Below, piece after piece: positions 51,204 to 59,868 of a stretch of 64,000 nt of DNA (position 1 is its first letter; every line of letters starts with the position of its first letter). Below the pieces are notes generated by a model that saw only the letters and a program-made list of their open reading frames with translations, did no database searches and was not told the origin of the DNA. This DNA comes from Lysobacter sp. ISL-50. Its GTDB lineage: Bacteria > Pseudomonadota > Gammaproteobacteria > Xanthomonadales > Xanthomonadaceae. The position numbers were made by a program, and so were the translations under genes. The DNA lies in assembly GCF_018612875.1 (NCBI RefSeq), contig NZ_JAGGRI010000025.1:1-64000 (forward strand), given 5' to 3'.

Positions 51204-54176
51204 ATGAAAGGCAAGACCTTGCGTAAGTCCGGACTGTGCATGGCGATGGGGATCTGCCTTGCATCGATGGTGATGCCGGCGTTGGCGGCCAATACCGACG
51301 GCTCGCTCGCCGGGCGGGTGGCCGCCGGCGCGCAGGTGACGGTGCGCAGCGCCGATACCGGTTTCACCCGCACCGTGAAAGCCGACGCCAACGGCAACTA
51401 CCGTTTCCCGTTCCTGCCGATCGGAACCTATCAATTGCAGGCCAGCAAGGACGGCGCGGCGATCGGATCGCCGATCAATGTCGTGGTCAGCCTGGGCAAC
51501 GAAGCCAACGTCAATCTCGGCGCCGGTGGGGCGACCGATCTGGCCGCGGTACAGGTGATCGGCTCGCGCGTGATCACGCCGGTGGACGTGCGCTCGACCG
51601 AGTCGGCGACCAACGTCACCAAGGCCGAGCTGGAACGCGTGCCGGTCGGGCGCGATGCCCAATCGGTGGCCTTGCTGGCGCCGGGCGTGATCCAGGGCCA
51701 GTACGGCGGCGCCTCCTTCGGCGGTTCGTCGGTGTCCGAGAACGCGGTCTATATCAACGGCCTGAATGTCACCGACTTCTACAAGCGCGTGGGCTTCTCC
51801 TCGGTGCCGTTCGGGTTCTTCAAGGAATTCCAGGTCAAGACCGGCGGCTACTCGGTGGAATTCGGACGCACCACGGGCGGTGTGATCAACGCGGTGACCC
51901 AGTCGGGCACGAACGAATTCAAGTACGGCGCCGAACTGGTATGGGAGCCGTCGTCGCTGCAGTCCGACGGCAAGAACCACTACGATCGCAACGGCGACCC
52001 GTTCCGCATCTCCAGCAAGGACAAGTACGACCGCACCAACCTCAACGTCTACGCGTCCGGCCCGATCGTCAAGGACAAGCTGTTCTTCTATGCGATGTAC
52101 GAGTTCCGCGACTACCGTCCGGAAAGCACCAACGACAGCGGCAGCACCTTCTTCAAGGGCAAGTCGGACAAGGGCTTCTGGGGCACCAAGCTGGACTGGC
52201 AGATCAACGACCAGCACCTGCTGGAATTCCTGGCCTTCTCGGACAAGAACGACACCACCACCGACAACTACAAATACGACCTCGACGCCGACCGTCGCGG
52301 CGACCGCACCAACACGCAGTTCAGCGAGGCCGGCGGCACCAACTGGGCGCTGACCTACACCGGCTACCTCACCGAGAACTTCTCGATGAAGGCCCTGTAC
52401 GGCCAGAACAAGCGCGACCGCATCAACAGCAGCCTCAACGACATCGCCTGCGACGCGGTCCAGGACCGGCGCGTGGCCGGCCTGCCGCAGATCGGCTGCG
52501 TGTCCTCGGCGCAGATCGAAAAGGGCCTGGACAAGCGCGAGGCCGCGCGTCTGGACTTCGAATGGCAACTCGGCAATCACCTGCTGCGCTTCGGCCTGGA
52601 CCGCGAGGTCAACACCTCCGACAACGAGAGCTTCTATCCGGGCCCGTCGCGCAAGTTCTATCAGATCTATCCGACCGTCCCCGGCTCGCAGCTGGAGAAC
52701 GGTGGCATCGTGCCGGCCGGCGTCAACGCTTACGTGCGCGCGCGCCAGCAGGAAGTCAGCGGCAGCTTCGAGTCGATCAACTCGGCCTATTACATCGAAG
52801 ACAACTGGCAGATCACTCCGGACTTCATGCTCAACGCCGGCGTGCGCGTGGAAGGCTTCAACAACAAGAACGGCGAGGGCAACACCTACATCAAGATCGA
52901 CGACATGATCGCGCCGCGCCTGGGCTTCTCGTGGGATTTCCGAGGCGACGGGCGTTCGAAGATCTTCGGCAACATCGGCCGCTATTTCCTGCCGATCGTG
53001 AACCAGATCAACGTCAAGCAGGCCGGCGCCTTCCTCGATGAGCGCACCTTCTACGTATTCAACGGCCTGGAGCCGTTCGTCTACAACGGCCAGACCTATA
53101 TGCGTCCGATCCTGGGGCCGCAGATCGGTCCGGTGGACAACAGCCAGGGCGACGGCAGCGTCGGCGATCTGCGCAGCGAGGTCGATGCCGATATCGATCC
53201 GGTGTACCAGGACGAAGCCATCCTCGGCTTCCAGAGCATGATCGACGAGACTTGGTCGTGGGGCGTGCGCGGCATCTATCGCCGTCTGCACAATGCCATC
53301 GACGACATGAACATCACCTCCAACGGCATTTTGTGCGGCGGAACGCCGGGCGAGATCGGTTATGTGATGGGCAACCCGGGCAAGAGCGTCAAGCTGTACA
53401 CCGACACCAACTGCGACGGCGTCAACGACGCTTACGTCAACATCGACACTTCGCGCGCCGGTTGGGCGATGTACGACGACGACGGCAATTACGTCGGCGA
53501 ACGCGGCTGGGTAAAGCCCAAGCGCACCTATCGCGCCCTGGAATTCATGCTCGACCGCGCCTGGGACGACAAGTGGGCGTTCAACGCCTCGTATACCTGG
53601 TCCAAGAGCGAGGGCAACGCCGAGGGGCCGTCGAACTCCGACTTCGGCTTCGACAACACCGGCCGTACCGAGTCCTTCGACGACCCGTTCGTGAACTTCA
53701 ACGGTTACGGCCCGCTGCCGAACGACCGCCGTCATCAGATCAAGCTGCGCGGCGCGTATGCCTTCAACGACAGCTGGTCGGTCGGCGCGACCTTGAATGC
53801 GCAGTCGGGCCGGCCGGTCAACGCTTTCGGCAAGGGCAACCCGTTCGACAGCACCAACTATCACAGCTTCTATACCTGCGTGGCCAATTGCACCGGCGAG
53901 CCGTCGCAGCGCGTGTACGAGCTGCGACGCCGCGGTTCGGGCGGGCGCCTGCCGTGGATCTTCGACATCGGCGCCAGCGTGACCTATCAGCACAAGTTCA
54001 CCGGCGCCGATCTGCGGGTCAAACTCGCGGTCTACAACCTGCTCAATCAGCAGCGCAAGATGGAAGTGGACGACGAATACGAAACCGGCATCGGCGTGGT
54101 CAACGAGTTCTACGGCTACGGCACCGGCTATCAAACCCCGCGCTACGCCCAGCTGACCGTGTCCGTGGATTTCTGA
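51204..54176 (+). CDS. Oar-type TonB-dependent receptor with carboxypeptidase-like N-domain
   Basis: 990 residues; ATG at 51204 preceded by GGGGAGG. Signal peptide at 1-29. A carboxypeptidase-regulatory-like beta-sandwich follows (about 30-95: GSLAGRVAAGAQVTVRSADT, then NGNYRFPFLPIGTYQLQAS), then a plug (about 105-225, with GGYSVEFGRTTGGVINAVTQ) and a large barrel ending LTVSVDF. Receptors with this extra N-domain are common in Xanthomonadaceae and are often linked to protein or peptide use. Adjacent peptidase-type genes fit peptide or murein-fragment import. The substrate is not shown by the sequence. Confidence 0.9.
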   Translation: MKGKTLRKSGLCMAMGICLASMVMPALAANTDGSLAGRVAAGAQVTVRSADTGFTRTVKADANGNYRFPFLPIGTYQLQASKDGAAIGSPINVVVSLGNEANVNLGAGGATDLAAVQVIGSRVITPVDVRSTESATNVTKAELERVPVGRDAQSVALLAPGVIQGQYGGASFGGSSVSENAVYINGLNVTDFYKRVGFSSVPFGFFKEFQVKTGGYSVEFGRTTGGVINAVTQSGTNEFKYGAELVWEPSSLQSDGKNHYDRNGDPFRISSKDKYDRTNLNVYASGPIVKDKLFFYAMYEFRDYRPESTNDSGSTFFKGKSDKGFWGTKLDWQINDQHLLEFLAFSDKNDTTTDNYKYDLDADRRGDRTNTQFSEAGGTNWALTYTGYLTENFSMKALYGQNKRDRINSSLNDIACDAVQDRRVAGLPQIGCVSSAQIEKGLDKREAARLDFEWQLGNHLLRFGLDREVNTSDNESFYPGPSRKFYQIYPTVPGSQLENGGIVPAGVNAYVRARQQEVSGSFESINSAYYIEDNWQITPDFMLNAGVRVEGFNNKNGEGNTYIKIDDMIAPRLGFSWDFRGDGRSKIFGNIGRYFLPIVNQINVKQAGAFLDERTFYVFNGLEPFVYNGQTYMRPILGPQIGPVDNSQGDGSVGDLRSEVDADIDPVYQDEAILGFQSMIDETWSWGVRGIYRRLHNAIDDMNITSNGILCGGTPGEIGYVMGNPGKSVKLYTDTNCDGVNDAYVNIDTSRAGWAMYDDDGNYVGERGWVKPKRTYRALEFMLDRAWDDKWAFNASYTWSKSEGNAEGPSNSDFGFDNTGRTESFDDPFVNFNGYGPLPNDRRHQIKLRGAYAFNDSWSVGATLNAQSGRPVNAFGKGNPFDSTNYHSFYTCVANCTGEPSQRVYELRRRGSGGRLPWIFDIGASVTYQHKFTGADLRVKLAVYNLLNQQRKMEVDDEYETGIGVVNEFYGYGTGYQTPRYAQLTVSVDF

Positions 54177-54200
54177 CCGCGGCCATTCCCTCGACCCCTT

Positions 54201-54228
54201 GGCGGCCCGGCGACACGGGCCGCCCTTT
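54201..54228 (+). terminator. Terminator after the Oar-type receptor
   Basis: Nine-base perfect stem (GGCGGCCCG with CGGGCCGCC), loop GCGACA, followed by CTTTGTC. Lies 24 bases after the receptor stop and just before the next gene, so the hydrolase gene may be only partly co-transcribed. Confidence 0.7.
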
Positions 54229-54254
54229 GTCTACCTCGACAGGGCTTTCCACCG

Positions 54255-55841
54255 ATGCGACACGACTCTCCACGGTGGCCGGCCCTGCTTTTTTTCGCCG
54301 CGCTCGCGGCGACCGGCAATACCGGCGCGCATCAATCGCGCACGGCGGCGCTGGACCGCATCGTCGATGAAGTGCAGGCGCGCTATCGCTTGCCGGGTTT
54401 CGCCGTCGGCGTGGTCGAAAACGGCGAGGTGGTGTACCGGCGCAGCGAAGGCGAGCTGATCGCCGGCAGCGGCCGCAAGATCGGCGCCGACAGCCTGTTC
54501 AAGATCGCCTCCAACAGCAAATCCATGACCACCGCCGCGCTGGCGCGATTGGTCGATGCCGGCAAGCTGCGCTGGGATGACCCGGTGACGAAGTACTTGC
54601 CGGATTTCCGCATGCACGAAGACTGGGTCACGCGCGAGATGCAGGTGCGCGATCTGCTCATCCACAACAGCGGCCTGCGCGCCGGCGCCGGCGACCTGAT
54701 GCTGTGGCCGGAACCGAACACGTTCACCCGCGCCGACATCCTGCACGGGCTGCGTTATCTCAAGCCGGTGCACAGCTTCCGTTCGCGCTACGACTACGAC
54801 AACCTGCTGTACATCGTCGCCGGCGAAGTGGCGGCCAAGGCCGGCGGCGCGCCTTACGAGGACGTGCTCAAGCGCGAAGTGTTCGCGCCGTTGGGTTTGT
54901 CGCGCTGCCAGATCGGCGCCTGGGATCGCGACGCGGTCGGCGATGTCGCCCAGCCGCACGCGCGCCGCGATGGCCGTTACCTGCCGGTGCGCCAGGACGA
55001 AGCGCGGATCGCCGCCAGCACCATGGACCCGGCCGGTGGCGTGCGTTGCAGTTTGAACGACATGATCATCTGGCTGCGCGCGTGGCTGACGCCCGACCGC
55101 CGCGGCGCTGACGGCAAACCGTGGCTGTCGCGCGAGCAGCGCGAGGCGTTGTGGCGCGCGCAGATGCCGATGAACGTCTCGCCGCGGCAACGCGATTGGG
55201 CCAACACCCATTTCGCCGCCTACGGCTACGGCTGGCGGCTGACCGACGCCGACGGCGCGTTCAAGGTTTCGCACACCGGCACGCTGATGGGCATGTATTC
55301 GCTGGTGACGCTGTTGCCCGACCGCCGCAGCGGCTTCGTGGTGTTGATCAACGGCGATGCCGGCGACGCGCGCAGCGTGTTCGATCAGATGCTGACCCGG
55401 CAATTCACTGCGGCGCAAGCCGAGCGCGACCGCGAGCGTGGAGTGGCGTGGTATGCCGATGCGCTGGCCGCCGACGCGCAGGCGCCGGTCGCGGGGCGCG
55501 CGCCCGACACCTCGCGGCGCAAGGCCGCGACGCCGGCTGAACTGCGCGCGCGGCTGGGCGTGTATCGCGACCCGTGGTTCGGCGAGGTCAGCGTGTGCGC
55601 GCGCGGCCAGTCGGTGCGCTGGTCCGCGCGCAAGTCGCCGTTGCTGACGGGTACTATCGTCCGGGCCGGCCCGCGCCTGCGGATCGACTGGGACGCCGAG
55701 GAAGTCGATACGCCGGCCTGGATCGACTTCGCCGCCTCGGACCAGGCCGCTACCTTCGTCATGAGCAAGGTCGATCCCGATGCCGATTTCAGCTACGACT
55801 TCGAAGACCTGGCGTTCACGCGCGTCGGCGATTGCGGTTGA
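54255..55841 (+). CDS. Exported serine hydrolase, beta-lactamase/DD-peptidase fold
   Basis: 528 residues. Signal peptide at about 1-25 (WPALLFFAALAATGNTGAHQ). Class C-like catalytic motifs: SNSK at Ser86-Lys89 (KIASNSKSM), YDN at Tyr181-Asn183 (SRYDYDNLLY) and HTG in the KVSHTGTLMGMYS segment. An additional C-terminal beta domain (about 415-528) is typical of the longer esterase/D-aminopeptidase members. Such enzymes hydrolyse D-amino-acid peptides, esters or beta-lactams. Followed, with a 62-base overlap, by a D-Ala-D-Ala dipeptidase, which favours a D-peptide substrate. Confidence 0.88.
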   Translation: MRHDSPRWPALLFFAALAATGNTGAHQSRTAALDRIVDEVQARYRLPGFAVGVVENGEVVYRRSEGELIAGSGRKIGADSLFKIASNSKSMTTAALARLVDAGKLRWDDPVTKYLPDFRMHEDWVTREMQVRDLLIHNSGLRAGAGDLMLWPEPNTFTRADILHGLRYLKPVHSFRSRYDYDNLLYIVAGEVAAKAGGAPYEDVLKREVFAPLGLSRCQIGAWDRDAVGDVAQPHARRDGRYLPVRQDEARIAASTMDPAGGVRCSLNDMIIWLRAWLTPDRRGADGKPWLSREQREALWRAQMPMNVSPRQRDWANTHFAAYGYGWRLTDADGAFKVSHTGTLMGMYSLVTLLPDRRSGFVVLINGDAGDARSVFDQMLTRQFTAAQAERDRERGVAWYADALAADAQAPVAGRAPDTSRRKAATPAELRARLGVYRDPWFGEVSVCARGQSVRWSARKSPLLTGTIVRAGPRLRIDWDAEEVDTPAWIDFAASDQAATFVMSKVDPDADFSYDFEDLAFTRVGDCG

Positions 55842-56553
55842 GGCCTGCGCGCTGCTGGTATTGATCGGTTGCGTCGCCGCGGTGCGCTCGCCCGACGCGC
55901 AGACGCCGGCCGCGCCACAGGTGTCGAACGCCGCCGATGCGGCCTCGGCCGGAATGGTCGAGATCCGCTCGCTGGTGGCGGACATGTCGATGGACATCCG
56001 CTACGCCGGCAGCGACAACTTCGTCGGCCGGCCGGTGGACGGCTACCGCGGCGCCGGTTGCTATCTGCACCGCAACGTCGCCCAGGCCCTGGCGCGGGTG
56101 GAGCGCGAACTGCGGCCGCAGGGGCTGCGCCTGCATATCTACGATTGCTACCGACCGGTGCGCGCGGTTCGCGATTTCGTCCGCTGGGCCGGCGACTTGA
56201 GCGATCAGAAGACCAAGGCGCGTTATTACCCGGCGCTGGACAAGCGCGTGCTGCTGGGCGACTACATCTCGCCGACCTCCGGCCACAGTCGCGGCGCGAC
56301 TGTGGACCTGGGATTGATGGAGTCGCACGCCGGCGGCGATCGCATCGTCGAGATGGGCACCGGCTTCGACTACTTCGACAAACGCGCGCATACCGATTCG
56401 CCCGACATCACCGCGGCGCAGCGGGCCAATCGCCAGCGCCTGCGCGCGGCGATGCAGCGCGAAGGTTTCGAGAATTATCCGCTGGAGTGGTGGCACTACA
56501 CCTACAAGCCCGAACCCACCCCGGCGACGGCTTTCGATTTCCCGGTCGAGTGA
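55780..56553 (+). CDS. VanX/DdpX-type D-Ala-D-Ala dipeptidase lipoprotein
   Basis: 257 residues. Family M15D zinc peptidase: His169 and Asp176 (SGHSRGATVDLG), Glu236 and His239 (LEWWHYTYKP) are all present, as is YDCYRPVRAVRDFV. It cleaves D-Ala-D-Ala dipeptide. The N-terminus has a lipobox (ALLVLIGC, Cys31), so it is probably a periplasmic lipoprotein. The nearest start giving a charged n-region is the ATG at 55780, 62 bases inside the preceding gene in another frame; a shorter start is not available, since no ATG, GTG or TTG lies suitably close before the hydrophobic core. Confidence 0.87.
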   Translation: MPISATTSKTWRSRASAIAVEACALLVLIGCVAAVRSPDAQTPAAPQVSNAADAASAGMVEIRSLVADMSMDIRYAGSDNFVGRPVDGYRGAGCYLHRNVAQALARVERELRPQGLRLHIYDCYRPVRAVRDFVRWAGDLSDQKTKARYYPALDKRVLLGDYISPTSGHSRGATVDLGLMESHAGGDRIVEMGTGFDYFDKRAHTDSPDITAAQRANRQRLRAAMQREGFENYPLEWWHYTYKPEPTPATAFDFPVE

Positions 56554-56601
56554 ATCGCGACGCGCGCGACCGGCCGCAGCATTCGACCCAGGAGGCAGGC
56601 G

Positions 56602-57735
56602 ATGACGACGATGGCCGGTAAGCGATCACCACGGCGGCCGACGATGGGCGTGTTCGTGCTGGCGGTGTCGATGGGCTTGAGCGGCTGCGCGAGCGCGCCG
56701 CCTGCCGCGCAACCGCCGGCCGCCAGCGGCGAGGCGCGCGTGGACGCGCTGATGGCCGACTACCAGGGCAAGGCGCCCGGCGCCAGCGTGCTGGTGCTGC
56801 GCGACGGCCAGCCGTTGTTGCGCAAGGGTTACGGCCTGGCGGTGCTGGAAACCGGCGAGGCGGCGACGCCGCGGACTAATTATCGTCTGGCCTCGGTGAC
56901 CAAGCAGTTCACCGCCGCGGCGGTGCTGCTGTTGGCGCAGGACGGCAAGCTGAGCCTGGACGATCCGATCAAGCGTTGGCTGCCTTCGTTGCCCAAGTCG
57001 GCCGATGCGATCACGATCCGGCAGATCCTCAGCCACATGTCGGGGCTGATCGATTACGAAGACGTGATGTCGTCCAGCTTCGACGCCGACCAGCGGCAGA
57101 TGCACGACCTCGACGTGCTGCGCGCGCTGGAAGGGCAGGATCGCGGTTATTTCGTCCCGGGGCAGGGCTATCGCTACAGCAACAGCGGCTACGCGCTGCT
57201 GGCGCTGACGGTGCAGCGCGCCTCGGGGCGCTCGTTCGCCGGCTTCCTGCGCGAACGCATCTTCCAGCCGCTGGGCATGCGCGACACGGTCGCCTACGAG
57301 CGCGGCGTGTCGGAGGTGGCGCACCGCGCCTTCGGCTACAGCTACGAAAACGGGCGTTGGCTGCGCACCGATCAGAGTTCGACCAGCGCCGTGCTCGGCG
57401 ATGGCGGTATCTATTCCTCGATCGATGATCTGGCGAAGTGGGATGCGGCGTTGTACGACGATCGTCTGCTCAGCGACGGCTCGCGGGCAGCGGCGTTCAT
57501 CGCCCACACCGCGACCGACCTGGCCGATGTCGGCTACGGCTACGGTTGGCGCATCACCGGCGAGACCTTGTGGCATTCGGGCGAGACGATGGGTTTTCGC
57601 AACGTCATCGTGCGCTGGCCGCGACGGCATCTGACGGTGGTGATGCTGACCAATCGCAACGATCCGGAGCCTTATCGAAAGGCGTTGGAGATTGCCGAGG
57701 TGTATTTGCTGTCGAGTCCGGCGCGGGAGCGGTGA
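56602..57735 (+). CDS. Serine hydrolase lipoprotein, beta-lactamase fold
   Basis: 377 residues; AGGAGGC lies just before the ATG. Lipoprotein signal with lipobox LSGC (Cys29). Catalytic motifs: SVTK at Ser98-Lys101 (RLASVTKQF), YSN at Tyr192-Asn194 (YRYSNSGYALL) and the third-motif HSG (LWHSGETMGF). It is shorter than its neighbour at 54255 and lacks the extra C-terminal domain. Likely a periplasmic D-peptidase or esterase. Third of a run of three cell-envelope D-peptide hydrolases. Confidence 0.9.
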   Translation: MTTMAGKRSPRRPTMGVFVLAVSMGLSGCASAPPAAQPPAASGEARVDALMADYQGKAPGASVLVLRDGQPLLRKGYGLAVLETGEAATPRTNYRLASVTKQFTAAAVLLLAQDGKLSLDDPIKRWLPSLPKSADAITIRQILSHMSGLIDYEDVMSSSFDADQRQMHDLDVLRALEGQDRGYFVPGQGYRYSNSGYALLALTVQRASGRSFAGFLRERIFQPLGMRDTVAYERGVSEVAHRAFGYSYENGRWLRTDQSSTSAVLGDGGIYSSIDDLAKWDAALYDDRLLSDGSRAAAFIAHTATDLADVGYGYGWRITGETLWHSGETMGFRNVIVRWPRRHLTVVMLTNRNDPEPYRKALEIAEVYLLSSPARER

Positions 57736-57799
57736 GGTAGCTGGTTGCTTCGGCGCGGGCGCATGAGGCCGTCATTACCGTGAAAGCGGGCTTCGCTTT

Positions 57800-58168
57800 A
57801 TTTCGGCAGCCGAACATCCAGAGACTTCAGCGCCATCCTTCCAGATCGTCATTCCCGCGAACGCGGGAATCCAGTGACTTCAAACGTTCTCGCACGAAAG
57901 GCCCTGGATTCCCGCGTTCGCGGGAATGACGAGCAAAAGCGAAGGCGGGAACCCAGAGACTTCAGCGCCATCTCTCCAAACCGTCATTCCCGCGTAGGCG
58001 GGAATCCAGAGACTTCAGCGCCATCTTTCCAGAACGTCATTCCCGCGAAGGCGGGAATCCAGAGACTTCAGCGCCATCTCTCCAAGTCGTCATTCCCGCG
58101 AACGCGGGAATCCAGTGTCTTTGCCGTGACCTGCATGAAAGTCGCTGGATTCCCGCGTTCGCGGGAAT
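57800..58168. repeat. Array of six ATTCCC-N8-GGGAAT palindromes
   Basis: Six complete 20-bp copies begin at 57851, 57908, 57986, 58039, 58092 and 58149. Four read CGTCATTCCCGCG...GGGAATCCAG and are followed by a shared spacer related to AGACTTCAGCGCCATC; the two at 57908 and 58149 are inverted, so that facing pairs enclose 37-bp inserts. Degenerate pieces of the spacer are also seen at about 57820 and 57950. No gene lies in 57736-58298. Confidence 0.93.
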
Positions 58169-58298
58169 GACGGGCTTGGGGGAAGGGACGGGAGTCGGGG
58201 AGTGCGAAGCAAGCGAAAAGCCACGAGGCCTCACCCAAGCCAAACGTTTCGCACCATAACTGGAACACTCCACCCCCTCCCGCATCCACAAACACCGC

Positions 58299-58327
58299 TT
58301 GCTATTAAATAGCGCGCTATGTAAATT
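58299..58327 (+). promoter_or_regulatory. ohrR promoter with palindromic operator in the spacer
   Basis: TTGCTA (58299-58304), a 17-base spacer and TAAATT (58322-58327). The spacer contains the perfect palindrome ATAGCGCGCTAT (58309-58320), well placed for autorepression by OhrR. The predicted start falls at or next to the ATG at 58335, so the mRNA may be leaderless. Confidence 0.5.
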
Positions 58328-58334
58328 ATGCCCC

Positions 58335-58808
<474 letters not shown>

Positions 58809-58969
58809 GTCCGCATCGCCGCCATTCGCCGTATTCGACCGCGAACCGCTGTCCTCGCCCGGCCAAAACAGTGCGCTATCGAATCGCTGACAATTCAAAT
58901 ACCGAACACGAACCCGCGGGCCACCGCGACTCATCCCCGGCACTACCCTCTCTCAATCGGAGCACCGAC

Positions 58970-59395
58970 ATGTCCATCGAAAAAGTTCTCTACACCGCCC
59001 ACGCTCACGTCACCGGCGGCCGCGACGGCCGCGCCGTTTCGTCCGACAACGCGCTCGACGCCAAGCTGACCACCCCGCGCGAGCTCGGCGGCGCCGGCGG
59101 CGACGGCACCAACCCGGAACAGTTGTTCGCCGCCGGCTACTCGGCCTGCTTCATCGGCGCGCTGAAGTTCGTCGCCGGCCGCGAGAAGATCGCCTTCCCG
59201 GCCGACGCCTCGGTGGACGGCAGCGTCGGCATCGGCCAGATCCCGAGCGGTTTCGGTATCGAAGTCGAGCTGAAGATCTCGCTGCCGGGCCTGCCGCGCG
59301 AACAGGCGCAGGAACTGGTCGATAAGGCGCACGTGGTTTGCCCGTACTCCAATGCGACCCGCGGCAACATCGACGTGACGCTGACCCTGGTCTGA
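58970..59395 (+). CDS. ohr: Organic hydroperoxide resistance peroxidase Ohr
   Basis: 141 residues, OsmC/Ohr family. The two reactive cysteines are Cys60 ([11 protein letters not shown]) and Cys124 ([12 protein letters not shown]), with the assisting Arg18 (TGGRDGRAV) and Glu50 (TNPEQLFA). It reduces organic and lipid hydroperoxides in the cytoplasm using lipoyl thiols. Controlled by the adjacent OhrR. The 161-base gap before it is AT-richer toward the gene and probably carries its own operator, although no clean palindrome was found there. Confidence 0.96.
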   Translation: MSIEKVLYTAHAHVTGGRDGRAVSSDNALDAKLTTPRELGGAGGDGTNPEQLFAAGYSACFIGALKFVAGREKIAFPADASVDGSVGIGQIPSGFGIEVELKISLPGLPREQAQELVDKAHVVCPYSNATRGNIDVTLTLV

Positions 59396-59441
59396 TCCGA
59401 TCGCATCGTGGCGGCGTCGTCGCCACGCCGATTCGACACCC

Positions 59442-59471
59442 GCGGCCCGGATGCGCAAGCATCCGGGCCGC
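59442..59471 (+). terminator. Terminator after ohr
   Basis: Perfect 13-base stem (GCGGCCCGGATGC) with a GCAA tetraloop, followed by GTCGTTGTG. Strong hairpin with a weak T-run; 46 bases after the ohr stop. Confidence 0.65.
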
Positions 59472-59868
59472 GTCGTTGTGCGACATCGAACTGAACGCAT
59501 TCACCGCCATCGCATGACTGGAATCCGGCCGCGCTCATGACGCATCGTGAGTTTGCGTGAGTCTCGTACAGCACTCTGAACCCGCTCAGGATCGAGTGAG
59601 CAAATGTGAGTTTTGCATTTGTTTGGCGAGAATAAACTGCTAAGCGATTGCTCAGACTTGCATTGGTGTTTCGTTCTCTTCTAATCACGAGCCGGCTCGC
59701 TTTCTAACGCTGTCGAAATGATTTCGTCGCTGTCGGATTGACCGGGCCCCCCAATCGCCCGGTCACGTCGCTGGCACGGGCGCGACGCGGCCAGACGCCG
59801 CCAAAGCCGAAGGTTCTCGTCCTTCGACCGTCCCGTTCGGGCCTGCATTGGCTTACGGAGGAACGGTC
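59472..59868 (+). promoter_or_regulatory. Long 5' region of the autotransporter gene
   Basis: About 400 bases without a gene. The stretch 59560-59700 is the most AT-rich part of this end of the window and probably holds the promoter (TTTTGCATTTGTTTGG and GAATAAACTG are candidate boxes with poor spacing). The following 160 bases are GC-rich leader. A clear ribosome site, GGAGG at 59857-59861, lies seven bases before the ATG at 59869. Confidence 0.4.

Noticed and set aside
49533-54134. Minus-strand open frame of 1533 codons
   Set aside because: It lies opposite the transglutaminase-like gene and the TonB receptor, both with full domain structure and signals. Its product is a Val/Asp/Arg/His-rich low-complexity string, as expected from the reverse strand of high-GC coding DNA.
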